Shown here piece after piece: positions 35,501 to 45,627 of a stretch of DNA of 64,000 nucleotides. A program made the position numbers and the translations under genes. Numbering within the stretch: position 1 is the first letter of the stretch; the number at the start of each line of letters is the position of its first letter. The notes below the pieces were generated by a model. It saw only the letters and a program-made list of their open reading frames with translations. It was not told the origin of the DNA and made no database searches. The DNA lies in NCBI RefSeq assembly GCF_024704835.1, contig NZ_JAMXBE010000002.1, positions 186,001 through 250,000 of the forward strand. The letters run 5' to 3'. Source of the DNA: Parapedobacter tibetensis (GTDB lineage: Bacteria; Bacteroidota; Bacteroidia; Sphingobacteriales; Sphingobacteriaceae).

Positions 35501-37909
35501 CTACTCATCCCTCAAACTCTCCACCGGATTGGCCCGCGCCGCCCGGATTGCATGGTAGCTGACCGTCGCCAAGGCAATCAAAGCAGCTGCGATACCGGCC
35601 AGCGCAAATATCCACCAGCTCAAGTCCATGCGGTATGCGAAATCTGCCAGCCAACTATTGCCTGCCCACCACGCCAGTGGTATGGCTACGACGATGGCTA
35701 TACCTACCAAACTCAAAAACTGCTTGGAAACCATAAACGTGATATTGCCCACGTTGGCCCCCAAGACTTTCCGGATGCCGATTTCTTTGGTGCGCTGCGT
35801 GGTCGTAAAGGCAGCCAAAGCAAATAAGCCTAAACAGGCCAAGATAATAGCGACACCCGAGAAGAGCGAGAATAGATTGGCGATGCGCGCTTCGGCTTTG
35901 TACAACGCATTGAAATCTTCGTCCATAAAGTGATAGTCGAACGGCCGGTGTGCAATGCGCGATTTCCACGCCGATTCCAGTGCTGCCAGGGTCTGCGCTG
36001 TGTTTTCGGTGCTTATCTTTACAAAGAGTTGCCGTACCACGTTGGTGTCCAGAAAGACAAGCAGTGGTCCGATTGGCGCGTGCAACGATTCAAAATGAAA
36101 GTCCTTTACAACGCCCACCACCGTTCCCTGTCCGTATCGCACCACCGTTTTTCCGATAGCCTCCTCGGCTGTCCAACCGAGGTCGCTTACCGCTTTTTCA
36201 TTGAGGATGAAGGTCGACCTGAAGTTCTTGTAATTTTCGCTCGTATCCTGCAGTGCAAAATCTGCCCGGCTAAAGTCTCTGCCAGCAACCAATTGCATAC
36301 CCATGGTCTTCAGGTAGTCGAGATCCACGGGCGTAGCATTCAACGATAATTCCCGTATACCATGCCCATCATCTACCGTGATACCATCACCCCACCCAAT
36401 GGACGTGGGATCTTCGTAGGAGCCGGTTACACTGGTGACATTCGGTATGTTTTGAAATGCCGCTTTCAGTTGCTCGTACAAGGGTTTTGTTTTATTGTCT
36501 ACAGGCAATACAACCACCTGCTCACGGTCGTAACCCAAGTTCTTTTGTTGGATATAGGAAAGTTGCTGGGCCACAATCAAGGTGGCTGCTACGAGAAAAA
36601 TTGCGATGACAAATTGAACCGTAATCAAGGATTTTCGAAGCATGCCGCCCGAACTGGAAACGCGGATTCCCGATTTCAAAATGGTTACCAATTTTGTGCT
36701 CGTCAACACAAATGCGGGATAGGCTCCTGCTATGACGCCGATGAGGCAACTCAACAACAGGATGGCGGCCAAAGCCTTCGGGTGTACAAACAGCGCAGCG
36801 GTGAATTCTTTTCCGGTAACCGTATTGAATAGCGGCAGGAGGGGCATACTGATGACCATCGCTAGGCCGGTAGCGAGGAGGGTGATGGCAAACGATTCCC
36901 CTAAAAACTGTTTCCACAACTGGGATTTACCGGCACCCATTACTTTGCGGATGCCGATTTCCGTACCCCGGCTCACCGATTGGGCAGTAGCTAGGTTGAT
37001 GTAATTCACGCAGGCGATCAGCAGGATCAGGAAGGCGACGATGCTTAGCACGTAGATATACGTGATGTTTCCGTTAGCCTCAAAGTTGTTGCCTACGGCA
37101 GAATGCAGGTGTACGGCTTCTAGCGGTTCCAGGTGGTATGTCCAATAGTCCGAGCTGCCTTCGGTTATACCCATCTCCGTATGGTTCACCTCTTTCATGT
37201 AGTCCGCTATCTGCTTTTCAAGTATCGGCAGCTGATTGGCATCGTTTAACAATAAATAGGTGTGGTAATTGGCAGATTTCCACTGTTCGTTTTTTGAAGC
37301 ACCAAGACTAGTGAAGGATAGGAGGATATCATACTGGATTTGGGAATTCAAGGGAGCTTCTTCGGCGATTCCGGTCACCTCATATTCTAGGTCACTGCCA
37401 TCCAAGCGCAAAGTTTTTCCAATCGGGTCTTCCGTACCAAAATATTTCTCTGCCGCCTTGGGGGTTAATACCACCTTTCGCGGCGCGTCGAGTGCAGTTG
37501 TGCTGCTACCCATGAGCAATGAAAACGAAAAAAGCTTGAAGAAATCCGCATCGGCATACAGCACCCGGTTCTCTTCAAACGATTTAACACCATCGGAAAC
37601 TGAATGGGTATACTTCATTGTGCGTACATAGGTTTCCACTTGCGGAAATGTCCGCTGGAATTGCGGCCCCACTTTCGTTCCGGTAACATCCGTCTTGCTC
37701 AGCGTGCCGGAAAACTGGTACTCCATATACACTTTTGCGATGCGGTCGCCATTTTCCTGGAAGTTATCGTACGTCAGTTCGTTCCACACATACAGGCCAA
37801 TGAGCAAACAAGACACGATACCCGTAGTGAGCCCGATAATATTTACGGCACTATACAGCTTGTTTTTGCGGATATTCCGCCAGGCGATTTTGAGATAGTT
37901 CTTAATCAT
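35501..37909 (-). CDS. P10: FtsX/MacB-like ABC permease
   Basis: 802 residues starting MIKNYLKIAWRNIRKNKLYS. The first coupling segment RGTEIGIRKVMGAG has Thr in place of Lys. The second is [14 protein letters not shown], followed by an atypical VGNITFMVSKQFLSLV where most paralogues have a LLSKDFVKL motif. The ending is RANPVESLRDE. Last gene of the ATPase-P14-P10 unit, 151 bp after P11. The gap holds TCACTCGCTCACT words. Confidence 0.92.
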   Translation of the reverse strand: MIKNYLKIAWRNIRKNKLYSAVNIIGLTTGIVSCLLIGLYVWNELTYDNFQENGDRIAKVYMEYQFSGTLSKTDVTGTKVGPQFQRTFPQVETYVRTMKYTHSVSDGVKSFEENRVLYADADFFKLFSFSLLMGSSTTALDAPRKVVLTPKAAEKYFGTEDPIGKTLRLDGSDLEYEVTGIAEEAPLNSQIQYDILLSFTSLGASKNEQWKSANYHTYLLLNDANQLPILEKQIADYMKEVNHTEMGITEGSSDYWTYHLEPLEAVHLHSAVGNNFEANGNITYIYVLSIVAFLILLIACVNYINLATAQSVSRGTEIGIRKVMGAGKSQLWKQFLGESFAITLLATGLAMVISMPLLPLFNTVTGKEFTAALFVHPKALAAILLLSCLIGVIAGAYPAFVLTSTKLVTILKSGIRVSSSGGMLRKSLITVQFVIAIFLVAATLIVAQQLSYIQQKNLGYDREQVVVLPVDNKTKPLYEQLKAAFQNIPNVTSVTGSYEDPTSIGWGDGITVDDGHGIRELSLNATPVDLDYLKTMGMQLVAGRDFSRADFALQDTSENYKNFRSTFILNEKAVSDLGWTAEEAIGKTVVRYGQGTVVGVVKDFHFESLHAPIGPLLVFLDTNVVRQLFVKISTENTAQTLAALESAWKSRIAHRPFDYHFMDEDFNALYKAEARIANLFSLFSGVAIILACLGLFALAAFTTTQRTKEIGIRKVLGANVGNITFMVSKQFLSLVGIAIVVAIPLAWWAGNSWLADFAYRMDLSWWIFALAGIAAALIALATVSYHAIRAARANPVESLRDE

Positions 37910-38060
37910 TTTCTTTAGTACTTAGTACAAAGTATTTAGTCTTTAGGCATCCTTCGCATCATCATACCTATTTCACTCGCTCACTCATAAGTTCACTAGC
38001 CCACCGCCTCACTCGTTCACCAGTTCACTCGCTTCCAAGTTCCCTTGCTCACTACCTCAC

Positions 38061-40445
38061 TCACTCATCCCTCAAACTATCCACCGGATTGGCATTAGCA
38101 GCCTTGACGGCTTGGTAGCTAATGGTGACGCATGTGATGGCAAAACCCAAAATACCCGTCAGCATAAACATCCACCATTGCAGTTCGATGCGGTAAACAA
38201 AATGATCGAGCCACTTACTCATGACATACCAGGCTATAGGTACGGCAATAAGAAAAGCCAACCCAACCCATTTCATAAAATCCGTTGATAAAAGCCTGAC
38301 AATGCCCTTAGCGCTCGCACCCAAAACCTTGCGAACGCCGATCTCTTTGGTCCGTCGAACAACCATAATCGAAAGTAGACCCAGAAAACCCAGCGAACTG
38401 ATGATGATGGATACCACTGCGGCAATCCAGATAAGCTTTTCCAATAGCGCTTCCTTTTCGTAAAGATTAGCTATTTGCTCATCGTAAAACTTGTATTCAA
38501 AAAATGCATTCGGATACCAAGCTTTCCATTCTTTTTCCAGCGCATTCAATAACCTGCCGGGATTATTCCCAGCATATTTTATGGCCAGGGTCTTTAGGCG
38601 TGTCTCATTATAGCCAATCACCGTAGGCGATACAGCTTCATTCAATGAATTGGTATTGAAATCCGTGACCACACCGACAATCCGACCACTATGTTGATCG
38701 TTTAATCCGCCGGCCATCAACATCTTGCCAACAATATCCGCAGGATCATTAAAGCCCAAATCGAAGGCCATTTTTTCGTTGATAAGAAATTCCGGATTTG
38801 CGGAATCCTTCTTGAAGTTCCTGCCAGAGACGAGTTGGATACCAAAAGTTTGGAGATAGGAAGTGTCGCCAATAGCATATCGAGGTGCCCAACTTTCCCA
38901 TTCCAGATTGTTGTCAAACTGTATGGTGCCGCCCCAAACCTTCTCATTCGAGGGCGGATTATCACAAAAAGTGAAGGATTGGATATCGCTGCGGTTGTGA
39001 AGAAAGTGGGTGAGGCTCTCCTTAGTCGCCAACATATCCTTTTTCAAGGGAAAAAGGAGTACGGTTTCCCGATTAAAGCCCATATCCGTATTCTTGAGAT
39101 AAGAAACCTGACTGACAATGACAATGGTAGACGAGATCAGCACTAAGGAAATGACATGCTGGAATACGATTAACGACTTTCTGCCCAAGTTCCAATTTCC
39201 TGTCATTTGCTTCTTCAAAGCGGTATGTATATGGGCCATGCTTAGGGAAAATAATGGGAAAACGCAGGACAATAGACATATGCTAAACCACACGCCAACC
39301 GATATAGCAAAGAATTTACCTATGGATAATAGTTGAATCGGTTCGTTGATGAATAGATAGTGATTTGCCCAATCCATGAAGAACCAACATAGTAGCCAGG
39401 CTAATAACAAGGCGAGGAAGGAAACCAACATGGATTCGGCCATGAATTGGACGAACAATTGCTTTTTTGAACTACCCAATACTTTTCGGATGCCCATTTC
39501 CACGCTTCGGTACAGCTGCTGCGCAGAAACCATATTGGTATAATTGACGGTGGCCATAAATAGAATCCCAATACCTATGACCGCAAGGATCACCAACAGG
39601 GAATGTTGCGTAGCCTTGCCATAATGTGCATCAAAATGAAAGGATGTTAACGGAAGTAATTTGTAAGAATAATAGTTCAGCACATCCTTGTCCCAATGTT
39701 TAGCCACCAAATCATGAATGCCTTGTTCCACTTTATCTTTATCCTGCGCGTTATGTAAGGTCAAGATGATATTGTTGGAAGAATGGGTGTATCCCCAGTT
39801 GCTGAAGAAGCCATCTCCGTCAGGTATCTGGCGCAGTGCACCGATGGAGGCAAGCGAAAAATATATTTCCGACCGGAAGTCGGAATTTTTGCGGCTATCG
39901 TCAATTACACCTATTACCTCCACCGGGAATTGGCCATCGACATAAATTGTTTGGCCCACAGCCTCCTTTTTACCAAAGAAGATCTTGGCCATAGATTGGG
40001 TTAGTGCGACCGTATTGGGTTCGTTTAACTGATCGGGATCCCCTTGCAACCAAGGAAAATCCATCAGTTCAAAATATGTAGAAGAAACAAAGGCAGCTTT
40101 GCCGTCTGTTTTTCGCAACTGATCATTTATTTTGAGGGTGAAATCCTGTTTTTCTATGTAAATGGCAGCTTTTTCCACCTGTGGCAATTCCTGTTGTATC
40201 GCTTCATACATGGCATAGGAACCACCTTTGTTATGCTCCGTTTTGTCAAGGTGAAGATCCTCAACGACTATGAAGGTCCGGCCAGCATCGGGATGAAATC
40301 GATCAAAGCTTAATTGATAGCTATTAAAGATATAGATAAAAAGGCAGCAGGCTATGGACAGACCTAATCCGAAGATATTCAAAAAGGAATGAAATCGGTA
40401 TTTGCGCATTTGGCGTATTGCTGTCCTAAAAAACATATTCATCAT
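38061..40445 (-). CDS. P11: FtsX/MacB-like ABC permease (subfamily A)
   Basis: 794 residues, MMNMFFRTAIRQMRKYRF at the start; a Met at position 4 is also possible. It groups with P2 and P16 by the periplasmic motif KGGSYAMYEA, by NEPNTVALTQSMA, and by the first coupling segment [15 protein letters not shown] without KE. The second coupling segment is [14 protein letters not shown]. The last helices read VLTGILGFAITCVTISYQ-type text, less hydrophobic-repetitive than in others, ending NPVDSLRDE. It lies 58 bp after P12, the shortest gap in the unit. Confidence 0.92.
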   Translation of the reverse strand: MMNMFFRTAIRQMRKYRFHSFLNIFGLGLSIACCLFIYIFNSYQLSFDRFHPDAGRTFIVVEDLHLDKTEHNKGGSYAMYEAIQQELPQVEKAAIYIEKQDFTLKINDQLRKTDGKAAFVSSTYFELMDFPWLQGDPDQLNEPNTVALTQSMAKIFFGKKEAVGQTIYVDGQFPVEVIGVIDDSRKNSDFRSEIYFSLASIGALRQIPDGDGFFSNWGYTHSSNNIILTLHNAQDKDKVEQGIHDLVAKHWDKDVLNYYSYKLLPLTSFHFDAHYGKATQHSLLVILAVIGIGILFMATVNYTNMVSAQQLYRSVEMGIRKVLGSSKKQLFVQFMAESMLVSFLALLLAWLLCWFFMDWANHYLFINEPIQLLSIGKFFAISVGVWFSICLLSCVFPLFSLSMAHIHTALKKQMTGNWNLGRKSLIVFQHVISLVLISSTIVIVSQVSYLKNTDMGFNRETVLLFPLKKDMLATKESLTHFLHNRSDIQSFTFCDNPPSNEKVWGGTIQFDNNLEWESWAPRYAIGDTSYLQTFGIQLVSGRNFKKDSANPEFLINEKMAFDLGFNDPADIVGKMLMAGGLNDQHSGRIVGVVTDFNTNSLNEAVSPTVIGYNETRLKTLAIKYAGNNPGRLLNALEKEWKAWYPNAFFEYKFYDEQIANLYEKEALLEKLIWIAAVVSIIISSLGFLGLLSIMVVRRTKEIGVRKVLGASAKGIVRLLSTDFMKWVGLAFLIAVPIAWYVMSKWLDHFVYRIELQWWMFMLTGILGFAITCVTISYQAVKAANANPVDSLRDE

Positions 40446-40503
40446 AAGCTATCCTCCCGTCCGCCAAAGGGACATGTGTTGTATTTAATTTATTTTGGTT
40501 GCA

Positions 40504-42942
40504 TCACTCATCCCTTAGGCTGTCCACCGGGTTGGCCATCGCCGCCCGTATCGCTTGCGAGCCCACAGTCAGTACGGCGACCACCATGGCCGCCAATCCG
40601 GCGCCTGCAAACATCCACCATTCGATATCAATGCGGTACGCAAAGTCGGCCAACCATTGATTCATGGCCCACCATGCGATGGGTGAAGCGATAACCAGGG
40701 CTATGACGACCAGTTTCACGAAGTCTTTAGACAAGAGACGTACGATGCTGCCTACTGTTGCGCCCAGTACCTTGCGAATGCCGATTTCCTTACTGCGCGT
40801 ATGAATGGTGTAGGTAGCCAAACCCAGCAATCCAAGGCAACTGATTAAAATAGAAAGCGACATCGCCCAGGTCAATAAGCTGGCGGTAGCTTGTTCGCGT
40901 TCGTAAAACTGACCAATCATCTCATCCACAAATTGATAGTTGAAATCCTCATCGGGATACAGGCTGTGGTATGCTTTTTGGATTTGAGCTATCGCATCGC
41001 TCCACGATTGGCCATCTCGGTTTGGCTTGAGCCGCACATGGAAGGTCGATCCGTTATTTTTTTGAAACACCAAGGGGCTAATGAATGACCGGGTAGATTG
41101 ATCGTGAAAATTTTTCATGACCCCCACAATCGGTACCGCATTGCCGTTCCAGCTCAGAAATTCACCCAACGCTTTTTCCGGCTGCTGGAAACCGATTTCC
41201 TTCGCAAACTGCTCGTTGATAAGAATTTCGTTCGTAGAATCACCAGGCAGTATATTCCTGCCCGCAACTAGCTTAATTCCGTATACATCAAGGTAATGTT
41301 CGTCACCCCACCGGATTTGGGAATTCGGTTTCAGTTCTTCCTTGCCGTTGTGGTAGGCGACGTTGGTAAAAGCCACCCCGCGGTCGGCCGGAGCGAAAAA
41401 TCCGGTGCTCGCCAACTCGATTCCTGGAAGGGATTGGACGGTATGCAACAGCTGCCTGCTACGCGTTTCGGCTACGTCTCTAGGCACATCAAACTTGACA
41501 ACGGCCTTCGTGTCGAACCCCATATCAGAGTCAATGGAATAGTTGATTTGCTGGCTTACAATGATGGTCGCCAAAATAAAAAACTGGGCAATGGCGAATT
41601 GGGATACGGTTAGTATTTTGCGTATGCCCGCATGCCGGGTCTGTCCGGTCAGTCCCGACACCTGATTTCTTAAAACGGCTGTAGGGGTATATCCAGACAA
41701 GATCAGTGCGGGGTAACATCCAGCAAGAAAACTGACCACCGCGACCAGCAGCAAGAGCAGCAACGCATAGCCGGGTTGGAACATGAAATCGGTCGTCAGT
41801 CCCTCGGGGATGAACTTGGAGAATAACCGAAGGATTATCGGGATGGATAGCACCGCAAGGAGGGTAGCGATACTGGTCATGACGACGGTTTCACCCAGAA
41901 ATTGTCGAATCAATTGCATCTTGGAGCTACCCATCGTTTTGCGGATGCCAATTTCTTTTGCCCGTTGCGATGCCTGTGCGGTGGTGAGGTTGATAAAATT
42001 GATGCAGCCCAACAGTAGCAGGAAAGCCGCCACGGCCATTAGGCCATAGAGCGTCGTCTTCTGTGCAATACGGCCATTGATGCTGGGGTAGAGGCGATTG
42101 AAATGGATGTCATGGAGCGGTTGCAGGGTAAGCGTGATGTCCTTACCCCGTTCGGTGTTGTGTTGTTGATAAAGCACATTCAGCTGAGCCTGAGCAGCGT
42201 CTGCCGACTGGTTTGCCGATAATTTGACAAAGAGTTGGGAATAGGTCATCCAGTCATCCCACACATCCATCATGAAATTATCCTTCAGCGGAGAAGCTTC
42301 AATGGTAGCCAAGGAAATGAACTCCCTACCTCCGAAATGCGTGGGCTTATCCAGATCGTCCACAATACCGGATACGGTAAGGGTCAGGTCATTATAGGTG
42401 AGCTGTTTACCGATGACCGCTACGGGTGATAGATCTGGAAAATAGAGCCGTGCACGGCTTTGCGTGATTACAACGGTGAATGGTTGTGCTAGGGCATTCG
42501 ATCGTTCTCCGCCAATCCACTCGTATCCCAGCAATTGGAAGTAATCACTGTTAGTAAAGACAATCTCTTTTTGTTTTTTGAATAGACGGGGTTTGGAAGC
42601 ATTGTCCCCATCAACTTGCACGTCGGCGGTGGCATCACGTTGAAACTGGAATACGGGGATGGTTTGTTCGATTCCCGTGAGGGCACTTGGTAGGGCATTG
42701 CCTAAAGGTGCAGGCACGCCGACACTGTGACCTTCAACCCCATTGAAGTTGGCATCGAGCACGACGCGGTATATCTGGTCGTTATCGGGTTGGAAGGTGT
42801 CGAAGCTGAATTCGTAATAGACGATCAAGGAGATGACCACGGCCGAACTAATGCCAATGAACAGCCCGAGCATATTCAATATCGTGAAGAGCTTGTTGCG
42901 CCACAAGTGGCGATAGGTGGCTTTGAAAAAGTTTTTTAGCAT
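40504..42942 (-). CDS. P12: FtsX/MacB-like ABC permease
   Basis: 812 residues starting MLKNFFKATYRHLWRNKLFT. Coupling segments are RAKEIGIRKTMGSS and [14 protein letters not shown]. The first periplasmic domain is longer than average and includes a Lys-rich insert (DNASKPRLFKKQKEIVF). The tail is [12 protein letters not shown]. It precedes P11 in the ATPase-led unit; the 141-bp gap to P13 contains the second copy of the inverted-repeat element. Confidence 0.92.
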   Translation of the reverse strand: MLKNFFKATYRHLWRNKLFTILNMLGLFIGISSAVVISLIVYYEFSFDTFQPDNDQIYRVVLDANFNGVEGHSVGVPAPLGNALPSALTGIEQTIPVFQFQRDATADVQVDGDNASKPRLFKKQKEIVFTNSDYFQLLGYEWIGGERSNALAQPFTVVITQSRARLYFPDLSPVAVIGKQLTYNDLTLTVSGIVDDLDKPTHFGGREFISLATIEASPLKDNFMMDVWDDWMTYSQLFVKLSANQSADAAQAQLNVLYQQHNTERGKDITLTLQPLHDIHFNRLYPSINGRIAQKTTLYGLMAVAAFLLLLGCINFINLTTAQASQRAKEIGIRKTMGSSKMQLIRQFLGETVVMTSIATLLAVLSIPIILRLFSKFIPEGLTTDFMFQPGYALLLLLLVAVVSFLAGCYPALILSGYTPTAVLRNQVSGLTGQTRHAGIRKILTVSQFAIAQFFILATIIVSQQINYSIDSDMGFDTKAVVKFDVPRDVAETRSRQLLHTVQSLPGIELASTGFFAPADRGVAFTNVAYHNGKEELKPNSQIRWGDEHYLDVYGIKLVAGRNILPGDSTNEILINEQFAKEIGFQQPEKALGEFLSWNGNAVPIVGVMKNFHDQSTRSFISPLVFQKNNGSTFHVRLKPNRDGQSWSDAIAQIQKAYHSLYPDEDFNYQFVDEMIGQFYEREQATASLLTWAMSLSILISCLGLLGLATYTIHTRSKEIGIRKVLGATVGSIVRLLSKDFVKLVVIALVIASPIAWWAMNQWLADFAYRIDIEWWMFAGAGLAAMVVAVLTVGSQAIRAAMANPVDSLRDE

Positions 42943-43003
42943 TTTCTTTAGTACTTAATAGTTAGTACATAGTATTTATTCATCCCCTCTTCCCACCACT
43001 ATC

Positions 43004-43082
43004 GTTTCAGCCTGTTGCGACCCCGACCTAGGAGGCGGCAGTGTAGCGCCCCGGATCCAGACGGGGAGCAATAGGCTGAAAC
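43004..43082. repeat. 79-bp inverted-repeat (REP-like) element, copy 2
   Basis: Arms GTTTCAGCCTGTTGC (43004-43018) and GCAATAGGCTGAAAC (43068-43082) pair at 14 of 15 positions. The length equals copy 1. Relative to copy 1 the stem carries a compensated change (TTTTAG/CTAAAA to TTTCAG/CTGAAA), and the core keeps CCTAGGA and AGCGCC. It begins 1 bp after the P13 stop codon. Confidence 0.8.
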
Positions 43083-43083
43083 A

Positions 43084-45456
43084 TCACTCATCCCGCAACG
43101 ACTCCACCGGATTAGCCACTGCCGCCCGTATGGCTTGCCAACTCACCGTCAATAGCGCGATCAGCAACGCTGCAATCCCCGCTACAACAAACATCCACCA
43201 CTCAATATCGATCCGAAACGCGAAATCGTCCAGCCAGGTATTCATTACCCACCATGCAATGGGCGAGGCGATGACAACGGCCAAGAACACCAATAGGATA
43301 GACCCGGTAGACAGCAGTTGCACGATGCTGCCCACACTTGCTCCCAGTACCTTGCGGATACCGATTTCCTTCACCCGTTGGCGAACCGTGTAGGTTGAGA
43401 GCCCCAAAAGACCGAGGCAGGAAATGAAAATCGCAATGCCGGCGAATATGTTGAAAAGAAGGCCAGCACGCTGATCCGTCCGGTATTTAGCCTCAAACTG
43501 CTGGTCTACAAAGTTATACTTGAAGGGAGCGGGGGCGTCGCCCGCATATTTTTGGTATTGCTGTTCAACGGCCTTAATGGCGTTCGAAGCCTTCGTTGCG
43601 GTGGTACGTACATACAGCATGTTGCCATCCCACCAATGGAAAAAGAGCAATGGGCCAATTTTCTCTTTGAGGGGCTTGAAATTAAAGTCCTTCACGACGC
43701 CGGCGATGGTTCCCGGCCGCTCGTGGAAACTGATGGGCGTGCCCACATAGGGCGGAGTGAGGCCCATTTCCCTGATGGCTGCTTCATTAACAACATATAG
43801 GTTGCTGTCGGCTGCTGTACCTGTTATATTCCGCCCTTCCAACAATTGGATACCCATGGTGGGGATAAAATCCTCGTCGATTGATGATTGAGTGATGATG
43901 AGGCTACTGTTGGCAGGTTTTCCGGGCCACTCGAGGTCACCCGTAGCAGCGCCGGCATTGGTCATGTCGTACATATCTGAAAGCGCGACATTGATGATGC
44001 CCGGATGGTTTCTCAATTCATTTTTCACCGCATCGATATGCTCCACCGCATCGTCGGGGAGCGATACACTGAATACGTAACTTTTATCGTAGCCGAGATC
44101 GAGCTCCCGCATGTAGGTCATTTGGCGGCTGATGACGAATGTGGCTACGATCAGCACCATGGAAATGGCGAACTGGAAAACCACGAGGACCTTGCGAAGT
44201 AGTGCGGCGCCGGTGCCGGAAGCCATTTTCCCTTTCATCACCTGGAGCGGCTGGAAGCCGGAAAGTAGGAGCGCAGGATAGATAGACGCCGCTAGTAACG
44301 TACCCAACGCTGAGTAACCGATGACTTTCCAGATTTCCACGTTGGATAGCGAAAAGTGGAGTTGCTTGCCAGCGATGTTGTTGTACAGCGGTAGGAGTAA
44401 GACAATCAGTCCGATGGCGATCAACAAGGCGAAACAGAATAGCAACGCGGTTTCCACGATAAATTGCATGAACAATTGCACCTTGCTGGCGCCGACAACC
44501 TTCCGGATGCCCACCTCACGGGCCCTCACCAGCGCACGGGCGGTGGTGAGGTTGATATAGTTTACCGCCGCAATAGCCAACACCATGATGGCAATGAGCA
44601 AAAAGATCTGTACCATCCTTGCAGGGGCATTGTTTCCGTCTACACTAACCAGATGCATGTCTGCGAGTGGCTGTAATTTAAACTGCACCGTGCTTTCCCC
44701 GTTTCGCGCATCTTTGTACAGTTGGGTGAACTTTTTTCCGACCGCCTCGGGACGGGCATTGTCACGTAATTTGACAAAAGTGGTAAAAGAGTAACTGCCC
44801 ATGTCTACATCGATGGTTTTCCACTGGCCATTGCCCCCATCGGCGGTAAATCGCTGCGCATAATAGGCCATGGGTAACAGGGCGTCAAATGCCAGGGACG
44901 AATTATCCGGAAAGTCGTGCAGCAATCCGGTAACGGTGAGGTTATCTCCCCTGAATTGGAGTACCTTGCCGATAGGGTCATCGGCTCCGAAGAATTTTTT
45001 TGCTGTCGATTCAGTCAGGACAATGCTATGCGGGTTGGGGAATAGCTGCGCGGGCTTTCCGTCGAGCAGCTCGAAGTTGAATAGCGTTAAAAAAGTACTG
45101 TCTACATAGGCGGTGGTAAAACCATCGAGCACGGTACTCCGGTCTTCGGTAGCCAGTACCTGGCCATTCCACTCGTTTACACGGACAATGCCCTCGACCT
45201 CGGGCAGAGACTGGGCATAAACGGCTAGTGGTCCGGGTACCCCTTCCCAAACGGTATTGGCATCCAAATGGGCGGTAAACCGATGGATACGGGAATAGTC
45301 CGTATGGAAGCGATCGTAACTTCGCTCATGTTGCACCCAAAGGAGCAGCAAAATAGCCGTAGCCAAGCCAAACGCTAAGCCACTGACGTTAACGAAGGTA
45401 TGGAACTTGTGTTCCTTCAGGTTCCGCCACGCGGTTTTGAAATAGTTCTTGATCAT
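43084..45456 (-). CDS. P13: FtsX/MacB-like ABC permease
   Basis: 790 residues starting [20 protein letters not shown]. Coupling segments are RAREVGIRKVVGAS and [14 protein letters not shown]; the following helix LLSTGSILLV replaces the common LLSKDFVKL. TM1 and the next residues (LLLLWVQHERSYDRFH) resemble P4 and P14. The tail is AVANPVESLRDE. Second permease of the ATPase-led unit. The 171-bp gap to P14 has the CAGCTATCAGCCATCAG words. Confidence 0.93.
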   Translation of the reverse strand: MIKNYFKTAWRNLKEHKFHTFVNVSGLAFGLATAILLLLWVQHERSYDRFHTDYSRIHRFTAHLDANTVWEGVPGPLAVYAQSLPEVEGIVRVNEWNGQVLATEDRSTVLDGFTTAYVDSTFLTLFNFELLDGKPAQLFPNPHSIVLTESTAKKFFGADDPIGKVLQFRGDNLTVTGLLHDFPDNSSLAFDALLPMAYYAQRFTADGGNGQWKTIDVDMGSYSFTTFVKLRDNARPEAVGKKFTQLYKDARNGESTVQFKLQPLADMHLVSVDGNNAPARMVQIFLLIAIMVLAIAAVNYINLTTARALVRAREVGIRKVVGASKVQLFMQFIVETALLFCFALLIAIGLIVLLLPLYNNIAGKQLHFSLSNVEIWKVIGYSALGTLLAASIYPALLLSGFQPLQVMKGKMASGTGAALLRKVLVVFQFAISMVLIVATFVISRQMTYMRELDLGYDKSYVFSVSLPDDAVEHIDAVKNELRNHPGIINVALSDMYDMTNAGAATGDLEWPGKPANSSLIITQSSIDEDFIPTMGIQLLEGRNITGTAADSNLYVVNEAAIREMGLTPPYVGTPISFHERPGTIAGVVKDFNFKPLKEKIGPLLFFHWWDGNMLYVRTTATKASNAIKAVEQQYQKYAGDAPAPFKYNFVDQQFEAKYRTDQRAGLLFNIFAGIAIFISCLGLLGLSTYTVRQRVKEIGIRKVLGASVGSIVQLLSTGSILLVFLAVVIASPIAWWVMNTWLDDFAFRIDIEWWMFVVAGIAALLIALLTVSWQAIRAAVANPVESLRDE

Positions 45457-45627
45457 TTTGTCAGTTTTCAGCAGTTTATCAGCTATCAGCCATCAGTTAT
45501 CTTATGTCCCCGTCTTAAACGTCTTTTATGTTTGTCCTTTTATCCTTGTTCCTTTACCCTATCCCCGAAATCCACTGGCCGTAGGCCTTACAGTTTTATC
45601 CGATAGTCGACTGCCGATAGCCGCCAC

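Noticed and set aside
35432-35827. 131-codon plus-strand frame
   Set aside because: Antisense to the P10 3' end and running through the terminator of the nucleotidyltransferase gene; no family resemblance.
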